Source of the DNA: Acidimicrobiaceae bacterium | GTDB taxonomy: Bacteria > Actinomycetota > Acidimicrobiia > Acidimicrobiales > MedAcidi-G1 | Length of the DNA stretch: 11,913 nucleotides | Direction of reading: 5' to 3' | NCBI GenBank assembly: GCA_002699725.1 | Contig: PACE01000004.1 | Coordinates: 100,163-112,075, forward strand | In this document: positions 1 through 7,274 of the stretch, in pieces | How positions within the stretch are numbered: the stretch's first letter is position 1 | Layout: every line of letters begins with the position of its first letter | Made by a program: the position numbers and the translations under genes | Notes under the pieces: model-generated | The model's database searches: none | What the model saw: only the letters and a program-made list of their open reading frames with translations | Told to the model about the DNA's origin: nothing

Positions 1-89
1 GTGGCTTCGGCGAGGGCCGAGAGCGCGCCGGCGTGGTGGGCGGCAGCGTGCATGCCGCCGGCGCTGAGCACGAGTCCCACGGTGAGCAT
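1..89 (-). CDS. Patatin-like phospholipase/esterase, N-terminal fragment (cut by window edge)
   Basis: Reading the minus strand from an ATG at 89-87 gives 29 codons that stay open to the window edge. The peptide begins MLTVGLVLSAGG and continues MHAAAHHAGALSALAEA. This is the start of a patatin/RssA-type serine hydrolase: a first beta strand, then a glycine-rich oxyanion loop, then a helix of the kind HAGVLAAL. Patatins use a Ser-Asp dyad to cleave acyl esters; the GxSxG nucleophile would lie outside the window. The usual oxyanion loop is GGGxRG, whereas this one reads AGGMHA, with no Arg. Actinobacterial patatin-like proteins often vary here. No in-frame ATG, GTG or TTG was found just upstream, and no good ribosome binding site is visible. 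The family call is inferred from a short fragment only. Confidence 0.6.
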   Translation of the reverse strand, partial: MLTVGLVLSAGGMHAAAHHAGALSALAEA

Positions 90-160
90 TCGGTCATCGT
101 CGCACGCGGTGGCCCCGGTGGGGTGGCTCGAGGCCCTGCGGGGAGAAACACGTTGACCGG

Positions 161-166
161 TAGGAT
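161..166 (+). promoter_or_regulatory. Candidate -10 box for helD (TAGGAT)
   Basis: TAGGAT fits the actinobacterial sigma-A -10 pattern TAnnnT and is the only TA-based candidate between the lipase start and the palindrome at 190-207. It would place the transcript start near 172-174 and leave an untranslated leader of about 80 bases. No good -35 is seen 17-18 bases upstream. The TTGACC at 153-158 lies too close to act as its -35. Confidence 0.4.
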
Positions 167-189
167 CGTTTTCCGTCCAAATCGCGTGG

Positions 190-207
190 CCGGGCCCCAG
201 GGCCCGG
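190..207. promoter_or_regulatory. Perfect palindrome in the helD leader (operator or RNA hairpin)
   Basis: CCGGGCCC-CA-GGGCCCGG: two perfect 8-base arms with a 2-base centre. It lies downstream of the candidate -10 and about 30 bases before the helD ribosome binding site. It could be a repressor operator, or an RNA stem in the leader if transcription starts near 173. No U-run follows, so a simple intrinsic terminator is unlikely. The palindrome is directly seen; its function is inferred. Confidence 0.45.
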
Positions 208-254
208 AACAGCGCCCCGTAATCACCCTCTAGCAACCAGGAGAACCGGCCGAG

Positions 255-2321
255 ATGCACCCCGAACTCGTTTCGGAACAGGAGTACCTGGACCAGGCGT
301 ACACGTGCCTCGAGGGCGCCCGGGAACGCGCCCTCCAGTTGACGGGAATGGTCGAAGTGGGACGAGGTGGCACCAACCAGGCCCGATCCGAGCGGGAGGC
401 CATCTGGGAGGCCGTTGCTGCCCGACTGGCCCAGCTCGACATGGGCGACGCAGCACTCGTCTTCGGTCGGATCGATCAGGGGGACGACGGCAACGGCGGG
501 CCGGGGGGCCGCTACTACATCGGCCGGGTCGGGGTCTGGGACGATGGGCAGGAGCCCGTGGTCGTCGATTGGCGGGCTCCGGTGGCCGAGGCCTTCTACC
601 GGGCGACGGGGAGGATGCCGATGGGTCTCGAGCGTCGTCGCCACTTCGTCAGCAGGGGCCGCGAGTTGCTGGCGATCGAGGACGAGCTGTTCGGCGATGT
701 CGAGCGGTTTCTCGACGAGGGTCGCCTTCGCGGCGAGGGTGCACTCATCGCTGCCCTCGAGACGGCCCGAACCGGCCGTTTGGGCGACATCGTCGGCACC
801 ATCCAGACCGAACAGGACCTGGTCATCCGGGCGCCCCTCCCGGGCGTGCTGGCCGTGCAGGGCGGGCCGGGTACCGGCAAGACCGTCGTGGCGCTCCACC
901 GGGCCGCCTACCTGCTCTATACGAACCGCTTCCCGCTCGAGGGCCAGGGCGTCCTCGTGGTGGGACCGAACCGCCTGTTCCTGGCCTACATCGAGCAGGT
1001 CCTGCCGTCGCTCGGTGAGGCGGGCGCCGAGTTGGCGACCCTTTCCGACATGGTCGCCGGCGCCAGCATCAGCGATCGGCACGATGTCGAGGAGGTTTCC
1101 CGCCTCAAGGGCGACCTGCGCATGGTCCGGTTCCTGTCGCGTGCGGTGCACACCCGACAGCGGCCTCTACGCGACGACCTCCGGATCGGCTATGGCGTGC
1201 GGTGGCTGCGGATCACCGCCGAGCAGTCGCAGCGGATCGTCAGCGAGGCCCGCCGTCGGTTCCGGACCCACAATGCCGCCCGACGCTTTGTCGAGAAGGA
1301 GTTCTTCGACGTTCTGGCCGAGAGTGCACGTTCCGACCTCGACGCCGAGGTGGTCCGCGAGGACCTGCAGGGCAAGTTGCCCGTGCGCCAGGCGTTGGAC
1401 TGGATGTGGCCGGTCCTGAGTCCGGCAGAACTGCTCAACGACCTGTTCGGTTCGCGGGCGCTGATCCGGGCCGCTGATCCGTCGCTTACCGACGACGAGG
1501 TCGATGCCTTCCACCGTGAGCGTTCAGCTGACCCGGAGGGCATCCGGTGGTCCGCTTCTGACGCTCCGCTGCTCGACGAGGTCCGGTCGGTGCTCGGCGC
1601 CCGCCCCGGGAGCGGGGGCCTCGAAGCCGTCCGCACCTATGGCCACATCGTCGTGGACGAGGTCCAGGACCTCTCGCCGATGGAGTTGCGCGTACTCGAT
1701 CGCCGTTCGCTGAACGGATCGATGACCGTGGTCGGCGACATCGCTCAGGCCACCGGCGCCTGGGCCCACGAAGGCTGGGAGAGCATTCTCGAACACCTGC
1801 CCCACAAGCGTCCACCGCAGCGCCACGAGTTGACGGTCGGCTATCGGATTCCTGGACCGCTCATGGACCTGGCCGCCCGGGTGCTGGCCGAGGCCGTCCC
1901 GGACCTGAAGCCCCCTGTCTCCGTCCGGGGAGACGGCGAGGAACCCCTGTTCGTCGAGGCCGCCGGAGATGTGGCCGTCGAGGTGGCGCGGGTCGTGGCC
2001 GACGAGTCGGCTGCGGTCGAGCCGGGCAACGTGGCGGTCGTAGTTGCCGCCTCGCAGGTCGAAGAGGTCGAGGCCGCCCTCGAGGCGGCCGGCGTCGTGT
2101 TCGGTCGGCCGAACCGCCATGGCCTTGATGTGTCCGTGACCGTGGTGCCGGTGACGCTCGTCAAGGGCCTCGAGGTCGATGCGGCCGTCGTCGTCGAGCC
2201 CTCCAGGATCGTGGCCGAGCAGGCACTGGGGTTACGGGCCCTCTACGTGGCGCTCACCCGCGCCACCCGGCGCGTCGCCATCGTCCACGCCGAGCCGCTG
2301 CCGAGCGCCCTCGTCGACTGA
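255..2321 (+). CDS. helD: HelD-type RNA polymerase-recycling helicase/ATPase (UvrD-like superfamily 1)
   Basis: 688 residues. An AGGAGA ribosome binding site at 239-244 sits ten bases before the ATG. A coiled-coil-prone N-terminus (about 1-65) is followed by the HelD-type strand block GRYYIGRVGV and VVDWRAPVAEAFYRA (85-116). Next come a Q-motif-like TIQTEQD (182-188), Walker A GGPGTGKT (203-210), a long insertion (about 270-460), Walker B VVDEVQD (466-472), motif III GDIAQAT (494-500), GYRIP (529-533), motif V around TLVKGLEVDA (634-643) and motif VI ALYVALTRATRR (662-673). HelD proteins are not true DNA unwinders. They push arms into the RNA polymerase channels and use ATP to free stalled enzyme from nucleic acid. 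Mycobacterial HelD is slightly longer (about 740 residues). Some actinobacterial homologues (HelR) protect against rifamycins; whether this one does cannot be read from sequence. All ATPase motifs are intact. Confidence 0.93.
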   Translation: MHPELVSEQEYLDQAYTCLEGARERALQLTGMVEVGRGGTNQARSEREAIWEAVAARLAQLDMGDAALVFGRIDQGDDGNGGPGGRYYIGRVGVWDDGQEPVVVDWRAPVAEAFYRATGRMPMGLERRRHFVSRGRELLAIEDELFGDVERFLDEGRLRGEGALIAALETARTGRLGDIVGTIQTEQDLVIRAPLPGVLAVQGGPGTGKTVVALHRAAYLLYTNRFPLEGQGVLVVGPNRLFLAYIEQVLPSLGEAGAELATLSDMVAGASISDRHDVEEVSRLKGDLRMVRFLSRAVHTRQRPLRDDLRIGYGVRWLRITAEQSQRIVSEARRRFRTHNAARRFVEKEFFDVLAESARSDLDAEVVREDLQGKLPVRQALDWMWPVLSPAELLNDLFGSRALIRAADPSLTDDEVDAFHRERSADPEGIRWSASDAPLLDEVRSVLGARPGSGGLEAVRTYGHIVVDEVQDLSPMELRVLDRRSLNGSMTVVGDIAQATGAWAHEGWESILEHLPHKRPPQRHELTVGYRIPGPLMDLAARVLAEAVPDLKPPVSVRGDGEEPLFVEAAGDVAVEVARVVADESAAVEPGNVAVVVAASQVEEVEAALEAAGVVFGRPNRHGLDVSVTVVPVTLVKGLEVDAAVVVEPSRIVAEQALGLRALYVALTRATRRVAIVHAEPLPSALVD

Positions 2322-2322
2322 A

Positions 2323-5028
2323 CTACTCGTACGAGATCGCCTTGAGGATGTCGAGGCGAGCAGCACGGCGGGCCGGGAAGATCGCGGCCACCACGCCGAA
2401 CAGGCCCGCCACGCACAGGTAGAGCGCCAGCTTCAGCACCGGTACCGAGGTCACGTCGATGAACGTCTCGGGTAGGGCGGCGGTCGCCGCCAGGCCGAAC
2501 AGCACGCCCATGGCAACGCCCAGCAGGCCACCGAACAGGGCGATGATCACGGCCTCCCAACGCATCATGCGACGCATCTGGCGGCGGGTCATGCCGATCG
2601 CACGCAACAGGCCGAGCTCGCGGGTCCGTTCGTAGACCGACAGCGCCAGCGTGTTGGTGATGCCCAGCACGGCGATGAAGAGCGACAGCCCGAGGAACAC
2701 GGTGATGATCGACAGCAGCTGGTCGAGTCGACCCTCCATCTGCTCACGGAGTTCGTTGCCGTTCATGACGTTGGCCTGCGGGTAGTCGTCGGTGACTGCA
2801 TGGACCAGATTGCGGGCTGTATCCGGGTCGGCGCCTGTCGCGTAGGCGAGCGATATCGAGTTGTCGGGCGCCCGTGGCAGGAAGCGGTCGAAGGCGTCGT
2901 TGTCGATCACCCAGTTGCCCATCATCGTCGAGTCGTCGAAGACGGCGCCGACGCTGAACGTCTCCTCGTGGCCGCCGGGGAAGCCGATGTCGACCAGAGA
3001 GCCGACGCCGACGCCGAGGTCGGTGGCGGGGTCGACGTGCAGCAGAAGTGAAAAAGCGGCGCCGCCGGTCGGCAGATTGGCGGATTCCCCGTCGACGATG
3101 CCAAGTTTCATGTGGGAGTCGACCAGGTCGAGGTCGACGCCGCCCACGTCCTTGGGGTCGGCGTCGATGGTCATCCCCCCGAGTGCGAATCGGTAGATGG
3201 CGGTCGACGCCACCAGGTCGGGGCGCTCGTCGGCGAGGCCCACAAGCCCTTCGGAGAGTTCGTCCGGAAGGCCGCCGGCCGGATTGAACGAGGCCGTGAA
3301 GACGAAGAGGTCGGCCTCGATGCCGTCCTCGAGGGCCTGGACGATCGTGGCCTTCATCGAGTCGCTGACCACGGCCGCCATGGAGACGAGGGCCAGTCCG
3401 ACCGTCAGGGCCGCGGCTGTGGCCGCCGTGCGTCGTGGCGATCGACGGGCGTTCTCACCGGCCAGACGCCCCGGTGTCCCGAAGAGGCGCCGGATCGGGC
3501 GGCCCAGGAGGTCGGCGACGGGCCGGGCGATGACCGGGCTGAGCAGGTACACGCCGAAGAAGGTGCCGAGGGCACCGAGGCCCAGGCTGGACAGAAGCGG
3601 GCGCGTGTCAAGGTCGACGGTCATGCCGATGGCGAGGAGGGCGATGCCGACCAGGGCAACGAACCCGCCGGCCTGTAGTCGACGCCGCATCCCGGTGGGG
3701 GTGAGCCGCACGTCGTCGCGCAGGGAGGCGACCGGCGAGATGGACCGCACGCGACGGGACGGCCCGATCGTCGATGCGACCGTGGTGCCGATGCCGACGA
3801 CGGCGGCGACGATGAGCGTTCGGGGGCGGATGGGGATGCTGCCCGGAAGTTCCCCGAAGCCGGTTGAGACGAGGACCAACCGTAGGAGCAGCGCCAGCAG
3901 GTAGCCGCCGACCAGGCCGAGGGCGGTGGCAACGGAGCCGATCACGAATCCCTCGAGGCGGATCGACCGGCTGACCTGGCGACCGGTGGCGCCGAGTACC
4001 CGGAGCAGTGCCAACTCTCGAACCCGTTGGCCCAGCACGATCGAGAACGTGTTGTTGATGATGAACGTGCTCACCACCACGGCGATGATGGCGAAGGCCA
4101 GTAGGACCGCCGAAATGATGCTGATGAACAGGTCGAAGTCGGTGCGCGACTCCTCGATCTGCTGGTCGCTGGTGATGACCTCGAGCTCCGCCTCGAGGTA
4201 GGGGATCAACAGGATCTGGAACTCGTCGGGCATGGTCGACAACTCGACGAGGAATGCAGCCTTCGCCGCATCGAGTTCCGTCTGGATGGCCGTCCGGACG
4301 ACCTCCCTGTCGGCGCCGGGCTCGATCGCGATGTCGATCTGGTCGAACCGTCCCTCCATGTCGAGGAACTCCTGGGCGGTCAGGCGATCGAAGCCTGAGA
4401 TGTTGGCGCCGATGCCTTTGTCCTCGTCGGGATCGCCGAAGTTGACGATGCCGACCAGGAGGAAGTCGCGCAATCCGGTGGGGCCGCTGATCCGGTAGGT
4501 CTCGCCGACGCCGAACCGATGGTCCTTGGCCGTGCGGGCATCCATCACGAACTCGGCGATGAGTTCGGGGTCTTCGTGGAGAGACCCGACCCGTTCGGGC
4601 GCCCGACCCTCGATCAGGAACAGGTTCCTGAGGCCCGGCACCTCGGAATAGATCATCCCGAACTGTGGGGCAGCCCGGGACGGGACCGCCCGAGCCTTCT
4701 CGTCGCCCTCGGCGGGGATGATGGGGATGACGTTCCACATCATGATCCGGGGATCGACACCGGCCACGCCCGGGACACCTGCCACGATCGACTCGAGTTC
4801 TTCGGGTATGGGAAGCCTGTTGAAGTCCTCGCCCCTGCCGATCGTCGTGCGGACCACGAGGTCGATGTCACCGGTGATGTCCGTGGCAAGCTCGTCGAAG
4901 GTGTCGCGGATCTTGTCGGTCAGGAAGAACGACGTTGACAGGAAGGCGACGCCGAGGACCACGGCCAGCGTGGTCAGTGCATAGCGCAGTTTGCGTCGCG
5001 CGATGTTGCGGAGTGTCAGGTGGAACAT
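2323..5028 (-). CDS. ABC transporter permease, FtsX/MacB type with two FtsX domains
   Basis: 901 residues. The reading frame is open further upstream, but that part lies within the ATPase gene; family homology begins at MFHLTLRNIARRKLRYAL. About ten membrane segments: 16-36, 300-322, 355-385, 403-422, 453-470, 483-505, 537-557, 772-795, 823-848 and 866-886. Two large extracytoplasmic domains (about 38-298 and 558-770) resemble MacB periplasmic core domains. The FtsX signature after the second helix occurs twice, as RVRELALLRVLGA (335-347) and RTRELGLLRAIGM (801-813), showing a fused duplication. Such permeases act as mechanotransmitters that extract lipids, lipoproteins, peptides or drugs from the membrane; the cargo here is unknown. 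It starts 13 bases after the ATPase stop with no clear ribosome binding site, so coupled translation is likely. Its TAG stop is one base from the convergent helD stop. Confidence 0.92.
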   Translation of the reverse strand: MFHLTLRNIARRKLRYALTTLAVVLGVAFLSTSFFLTDKIRDTFDELATDITGDIDLVVRTTIGRGEDFNRLPIPEELESIVAGVPGVAGVDPRIMMWNVIPIIPAEGDEKARAVPSRAAPQFGMIYSEVPGLRNLFLIEGRAPERVGSLHEDPELIAEFVMDARTAKDHRFGVGETYRISGPTGLRDFLLVGIVNFGDPDEDKGIGANISGFDRLTAQEFLDMEGRFDQIDIAIEPGADREVVRTAIQTELDAAKAAFLVELSTMPDEFQILLIPYLEAELEVITSDQQIEESRTDFDLFISIISAVLLAFAIIAVVVSTFIINNTFSIVLGQRVRELALLRVLGATGRQVSRSIRLEGFVIGSVATALGLVGGYLLALLLRLVLVSTGFGELPGSIPIRPRTLIVAAVVGIGTTVASTIGPSRRVRSISPVASLRDDVRLTPTGMRRRLQAGGFVALVGIALLAIGMTVDLDTRPLLSSLGLGALGTFFGVYLLSPVIARPVADLLGRPIRRLFGTPGRLAGENARRSPRRTAATAAALTVGLALVSMAAVVSDSMKATIVQALEDGIEADLFVFTASFNPAGGLPDELSEGLVGLADERPDLVASTAIYRFALGGMTIDADPKDVGGVDLDLVDSHMKLGIVDGESANLPTGGAAFSLLLHVDPATDLGVGVGSLVDIGFPGGHEETFSVGAVFDDSTMMGNWVIDNDAFDRFLPRAPDNSISLAYATGADPDTARNLVHAVTDDYPQANVMNGNELREQMEGRLDQLLSIITVFLGLSLFIAVLGITNTLALSVYERTRELGLLRAIGMTRRQMRRMMRWEAVIIALFGGLLGVAMGVLFGLAATAALPETFIDVTSVPVLKLALYLCVAGLFGVVAAIFPARRAARLDILKAISYE

Positions 5029-5041
5029 CGAGGTTTCGCGG

Positions 5042-5806
<765 letters not shown>

Positions 5807-5813
5807 GGCTGGC

Positions 5814-5819
5814 AGGCTA
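5814..5819 (-). promoter_or_regulatory. Leaderless -10 box (TAGCCT) of the ABC ATPase gene
   Basis: On the minus strand TAGCCT is followed by seven bases and then the ATG of the ATPase. A transcript starting at the normal distance from the box would begin at or next to the ATG. No ribosome binding site is present, which agrees with a leaderless mRNA. No recognisable -35 is seen. It would drive both ABC genes. Confidence 0.6.
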
Positions 5820-5858
5820 GGCGTGGGGTGTCGACCGACGCACAGACGGTGAGGCTCG

Positions 5859-5865
5859 AAGGAGG
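5859..5865 (+). promoter_or_regulatory. Strong ribosome binding site of the GNAT gene
   Basis: AAGGAGG stands five bases before a GTG codon at 5871. It decides the start of the acetyltransferase gene, because no ATG is available in frame at the family N-terminus. Confidence 0.75.
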
Positions 5866-5870
5866 CGAAT

Positions 5871-6374
5871 GTGACCGAAGACCAAGTGGTGTCCCTGCGG
5901 CCCGTCGAGCCGGCAGACCTGCCGACCGTGCGGCTCCTGAACAGCGCTGCCGTGCCGGCGGTCAACGACCTCTCGTCCGAGGAGTTGGCCTTGTTCGCCG
6001 AGGTCGCCCACACGTTTCTCGTCGTGGTCCTGCCAAGGGGAAGCGTCGTCGGATTCCTGGTGGGCCTGGATGGTCCGGGCGTCGCCTACGACAGCGTCAA
6101 CTACCGGTGGTTCAGTGAGCGCTACGACTGCTTCCTGTACGTCGACCGTGTGGTTGTCGACCCGTCCGGACAGGGTCGGGGCATCGGCCGGTCCCTCTAC
6201 GAGGCTTTCGTCCAACGGGCCGAGGGGCATACGGCCCTGTGCGCCGAAGTCAACATCCGCCCGCGAAACGAGGGTTCCCTGGCCTTCCACCACGCCTTCG
6301 GCTTCGCAGCGGTCGGTGAACAGGACAGCGAGGGCGGCAGTAAGCGGGTGCGGCTCTTCGCGAAGGAGATCTGA
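5871..6374 (+). CDS. GNAT-family N-acetyltransferase (COG3818-like)
   Basis: 167 residues, starting at GTG behind a strong ribosome binding site. The N-terminal LRPVEPADLPTVRLLN (9-24) is the usual GNAT entry helix. Strand beta-4 and motif A read LYVDRVVVDPSGQGRGIGRSLYEAF (89-113, split by the QGRGIG acetyl-CoA pyrophosphate loop at 101-106). The C-terminal motif B region is NIRPRNEGSLAFHHAFGF (128-145), with the Asn and the aromatic residues expected near CoA. The stretch YDSVNYRWFSERYDCFLYVDR resembles the predicted acetyltransferases grouped as COG3818, whose substrate is not known to me. It is a soluble single-domain enzyme. It diverges from the ABC ATPase across 64 bases and converges on the zinc-ribbon gene. 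No TAnnnT box is evident upstream. The substrate may be an amine of a metabolite, drug or protein N-terminus. Confidence 0.87.
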   Translation: MTEDQVVSLRPVEPADLPTVRLLNSAAVPAVNDLSSEELALFAEVAHTFLVVVLPRGSVVGFLVGLDGPGVAYDSVNYRWFSERYDCFLYVDRVVVDPSGQGRGIGRSLYEAFVQRAEGHTALCAEVNIRPRNEGSLAFHHAFGFAAVGEQDSEGGSKRVRLFAKEI

Positions 6375-6400
6375 GTCTCCCTGAGGCTGGTCGGGTACGG

Positions 6401-6607
6401 CTACTCGACGACGAGCACGGTCCCGGAGGGTCGTCGGCCTTCCGCACCGCACGACCAGCAGGGTGCCGCGGGGCGGCCCCGCCAGGTGACCTCGCAACGT
6501 CCACAGGTGAGCGTCAAGGTGTCGGGCGGCTCGAGGACGGCTGCCCGGAACATGGGGACATCGTCACCGAGGAGGAACTGCTCCGGTTCGGTGGGCAAGG
6601 GGGCCAT
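6401..6607 (-). CDS. Small zinc-ribbon protein, uncharacterised
   Basis: 68 residues with two CxxC pairs, CGRC (C35, C38) and CWSC (C50, C53), spaced as in a rubredoxin-like or zinc-ribbon knuckle that binds one metal ion. The N-terminal half (MAPLPTEPEQFLLGDDVP) carries no recognisable domain. The ATG at 6607 is chosen over an in-frame ATG six codons upstream because a TAGGGT box lies exactly seven bases before it and overlaps the longer version. The gene converges on the GNAT gene (26 bases between stops) and diverges from the cyclophilin gene. Small ribbons of this kind often bind nucleic acid or act as accessory subunits. I do not recognise a specific family, and the function is unknown. 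Confidence 0.72.
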   Translation of the reverse strand: MAPLPTEPEQFLLGDDVPMFRAAVLEPPDTLTLTCGRCEVTWRGRPAAPCWSCGAEGRRPSGTVLVVE

Positions 6608-6614
6608 GCGCGGC

Positions 6615-6620
6615 ACCCTA
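6615..6620 (-). promoter_or_regulatory. Leaderless -10 box (TAGGGT) of the zinc-ribbon gene
   Basis: On the minus strand TAGGGT, seven bases, then ATG. This is the same geometry as the ABC ATPase promoter. No ribosome binding site is present between box and start. Confidence 0.55.
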
Positions 6621-6666
6621 ACCACGCTGCATGGATGGCCCGGTGGACCCCCGGACCCGGAGTAAG

Positions 6667-6680
6667 GGGGCCACGGCCCC
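6667..6680. promoter_or_regulatory. Short palindrome beside the cyclophilin -10 box
   Basis: GGGGCC-AC-GGCCCC: perfect 6-base arms with a 2-base centre, ending one base before the TAGCCT box at 6682. Its position in the -35/spacer zone would suit a repressor site, but a GC-rich palindrome this short can arise by chance. Confidence 0.25.
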
Positions 6681-6681
6681 G

Positions 6682-6687
6682 TAGCCT
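6682..6687 (+). promoter_or_regulatory. Candidate -10 box (TAGCCT) of the cyclophilin-dehydrogenase unit
   Basis: TAGCCT matches the TAnnnT pattern and has the same sequence as the ABC ATPase box. A transcript from it would start near 6694 and carry a leader of about 37 bases to the ATG at 6731, which has a ribosome binding site. It probably drives both the cyclophilin and the dehydrogenase. Confidence 0.45.
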
Positions 6688-6717
6688 GACCCTCCGTTCA
6701 CGAGACATGCCCGAGAC

Positions 6718-6722
6718 AAGGA
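6718..6722 (+). promoter_or_regulatory. Ribosome binding site that sets the cyclophilin start
   Basis: AAGGA lies eight bases before the ATG at 6731. The alternative in-frame ATG at 6707 has no Shine-Dalgarno sequence, so the 170-residue form is preferred to the 178-residue one. Confidence 0.6.
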
Positions 6723-6730
6723 ACCAATTG

Positions 6731-7243
6731 ATGCAGTTCGACAGCCCGCCCGAGATGGTCATCGACACCGCCGGAAGCTATTCGGCGGAGATGGTGACCT
6801 CGATGGGGTCGATGACCATCCACCTCGACCCGGTCCGTGCCCCGAAGACGGTCAACAACTTCGTTTTCCTCGCCCGGCAGGGCTACTTCGACGGCGTCAT
6901 CTTCCATCGGGTCATCGACGGCTTCGTGGTCCAGGGTGGCGATCCGACCGGCACCGGTCGCGGTGGCCCCGGTTACCGGTTCGAGGACGAACTCCCGCAG
7001 CCCGGGCGCTACGAACTGGGCTCCCTGGTGATGGCCAACGCCGGGCCGGACACCAACGGCAGCCAGTTCTTCGTCATCACCGGCCCCAGCGGCGTGGGCC
7101 TTCCGCCGCAGTATTCGCTCTTCGGACAGGTCGTGAAGGGCCTCGACGTGGCGGACGCCATGCAGAGGGTCCCTACCGGCCCCGGCGACCGCCCGCTCGA
7201 GGACGTCGTGATCGAGTCGGTGACGGTCACCGAAGGCGACTGA
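6731..7243 (+). CDS. Peptidyl-prolyl cis-trans isomerase, cyclophilin type (cytoplasmic)
   Basis: 170 residues, a normal single-domain cyclophilin without signal peptide. It catalyses cis-trans isomerisation of X-Pro bonds. Catalytic signature FHRVIDGFVVQGGDPTGTG (59-77) with the essential Arg at 60; the NGSQFFVI core (109-116) lines the active site, followed by LFGQVVKGLDV (130-140). The position equivalent to Trp121 of human cyclophilin A appears to be Leu124 (in GLPPQYSLFG), a change linked in bacterial cyclophilins to weak cyclosporin binding. The chosen start is supported by a ribosome binding site; an upstream ATG would add eight residues. A dehydrogenase gene follows after 31 bases with its own ribosome binding site, so the two probably share a transcript, though no functional link is obvious. 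Confidence 0.92.
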   Translation: MQFDSPPEMVIDTAGSYSAEMVTSMGSMTIHLDPVRAPKTVNNFVFLARQGYFDGVIFHRVIDGFVVQGGDPTGTGRGGPGYRFEDELPQPGRYELGSLVMANAGPDTNGSQFFVITGPSGVGLPPQYSLFGQVVKGLDVADAMQRVPTGPGDRPLEDVVIESVTVTEGD

Positions 7244-7274
7244 CGAGTACGAGACGAGGCAAGGAGCAGGTCGA

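Noticed and set aside
153..158. TTGACC as a -35 element for helD
   Set aside because: The only plausible -10 (TAGGAT, 161-166) starts two bases after it, and no TAnnnT lies 16-19 bases downstream.
33..233. Plus-strand frame of 66 codons at the left edge
   Set aside because: It overlaps the patatin-like start on the other strand and the helD promoter region, and shows no domain or ribosome binding site.
3608..4738. Minus-strand frame of 376 codons inside the permease gene
   Set aside because: Same strand but another frame of the permease; Arg/His/Pro-rich composition is typical of an out-of-frame reading.
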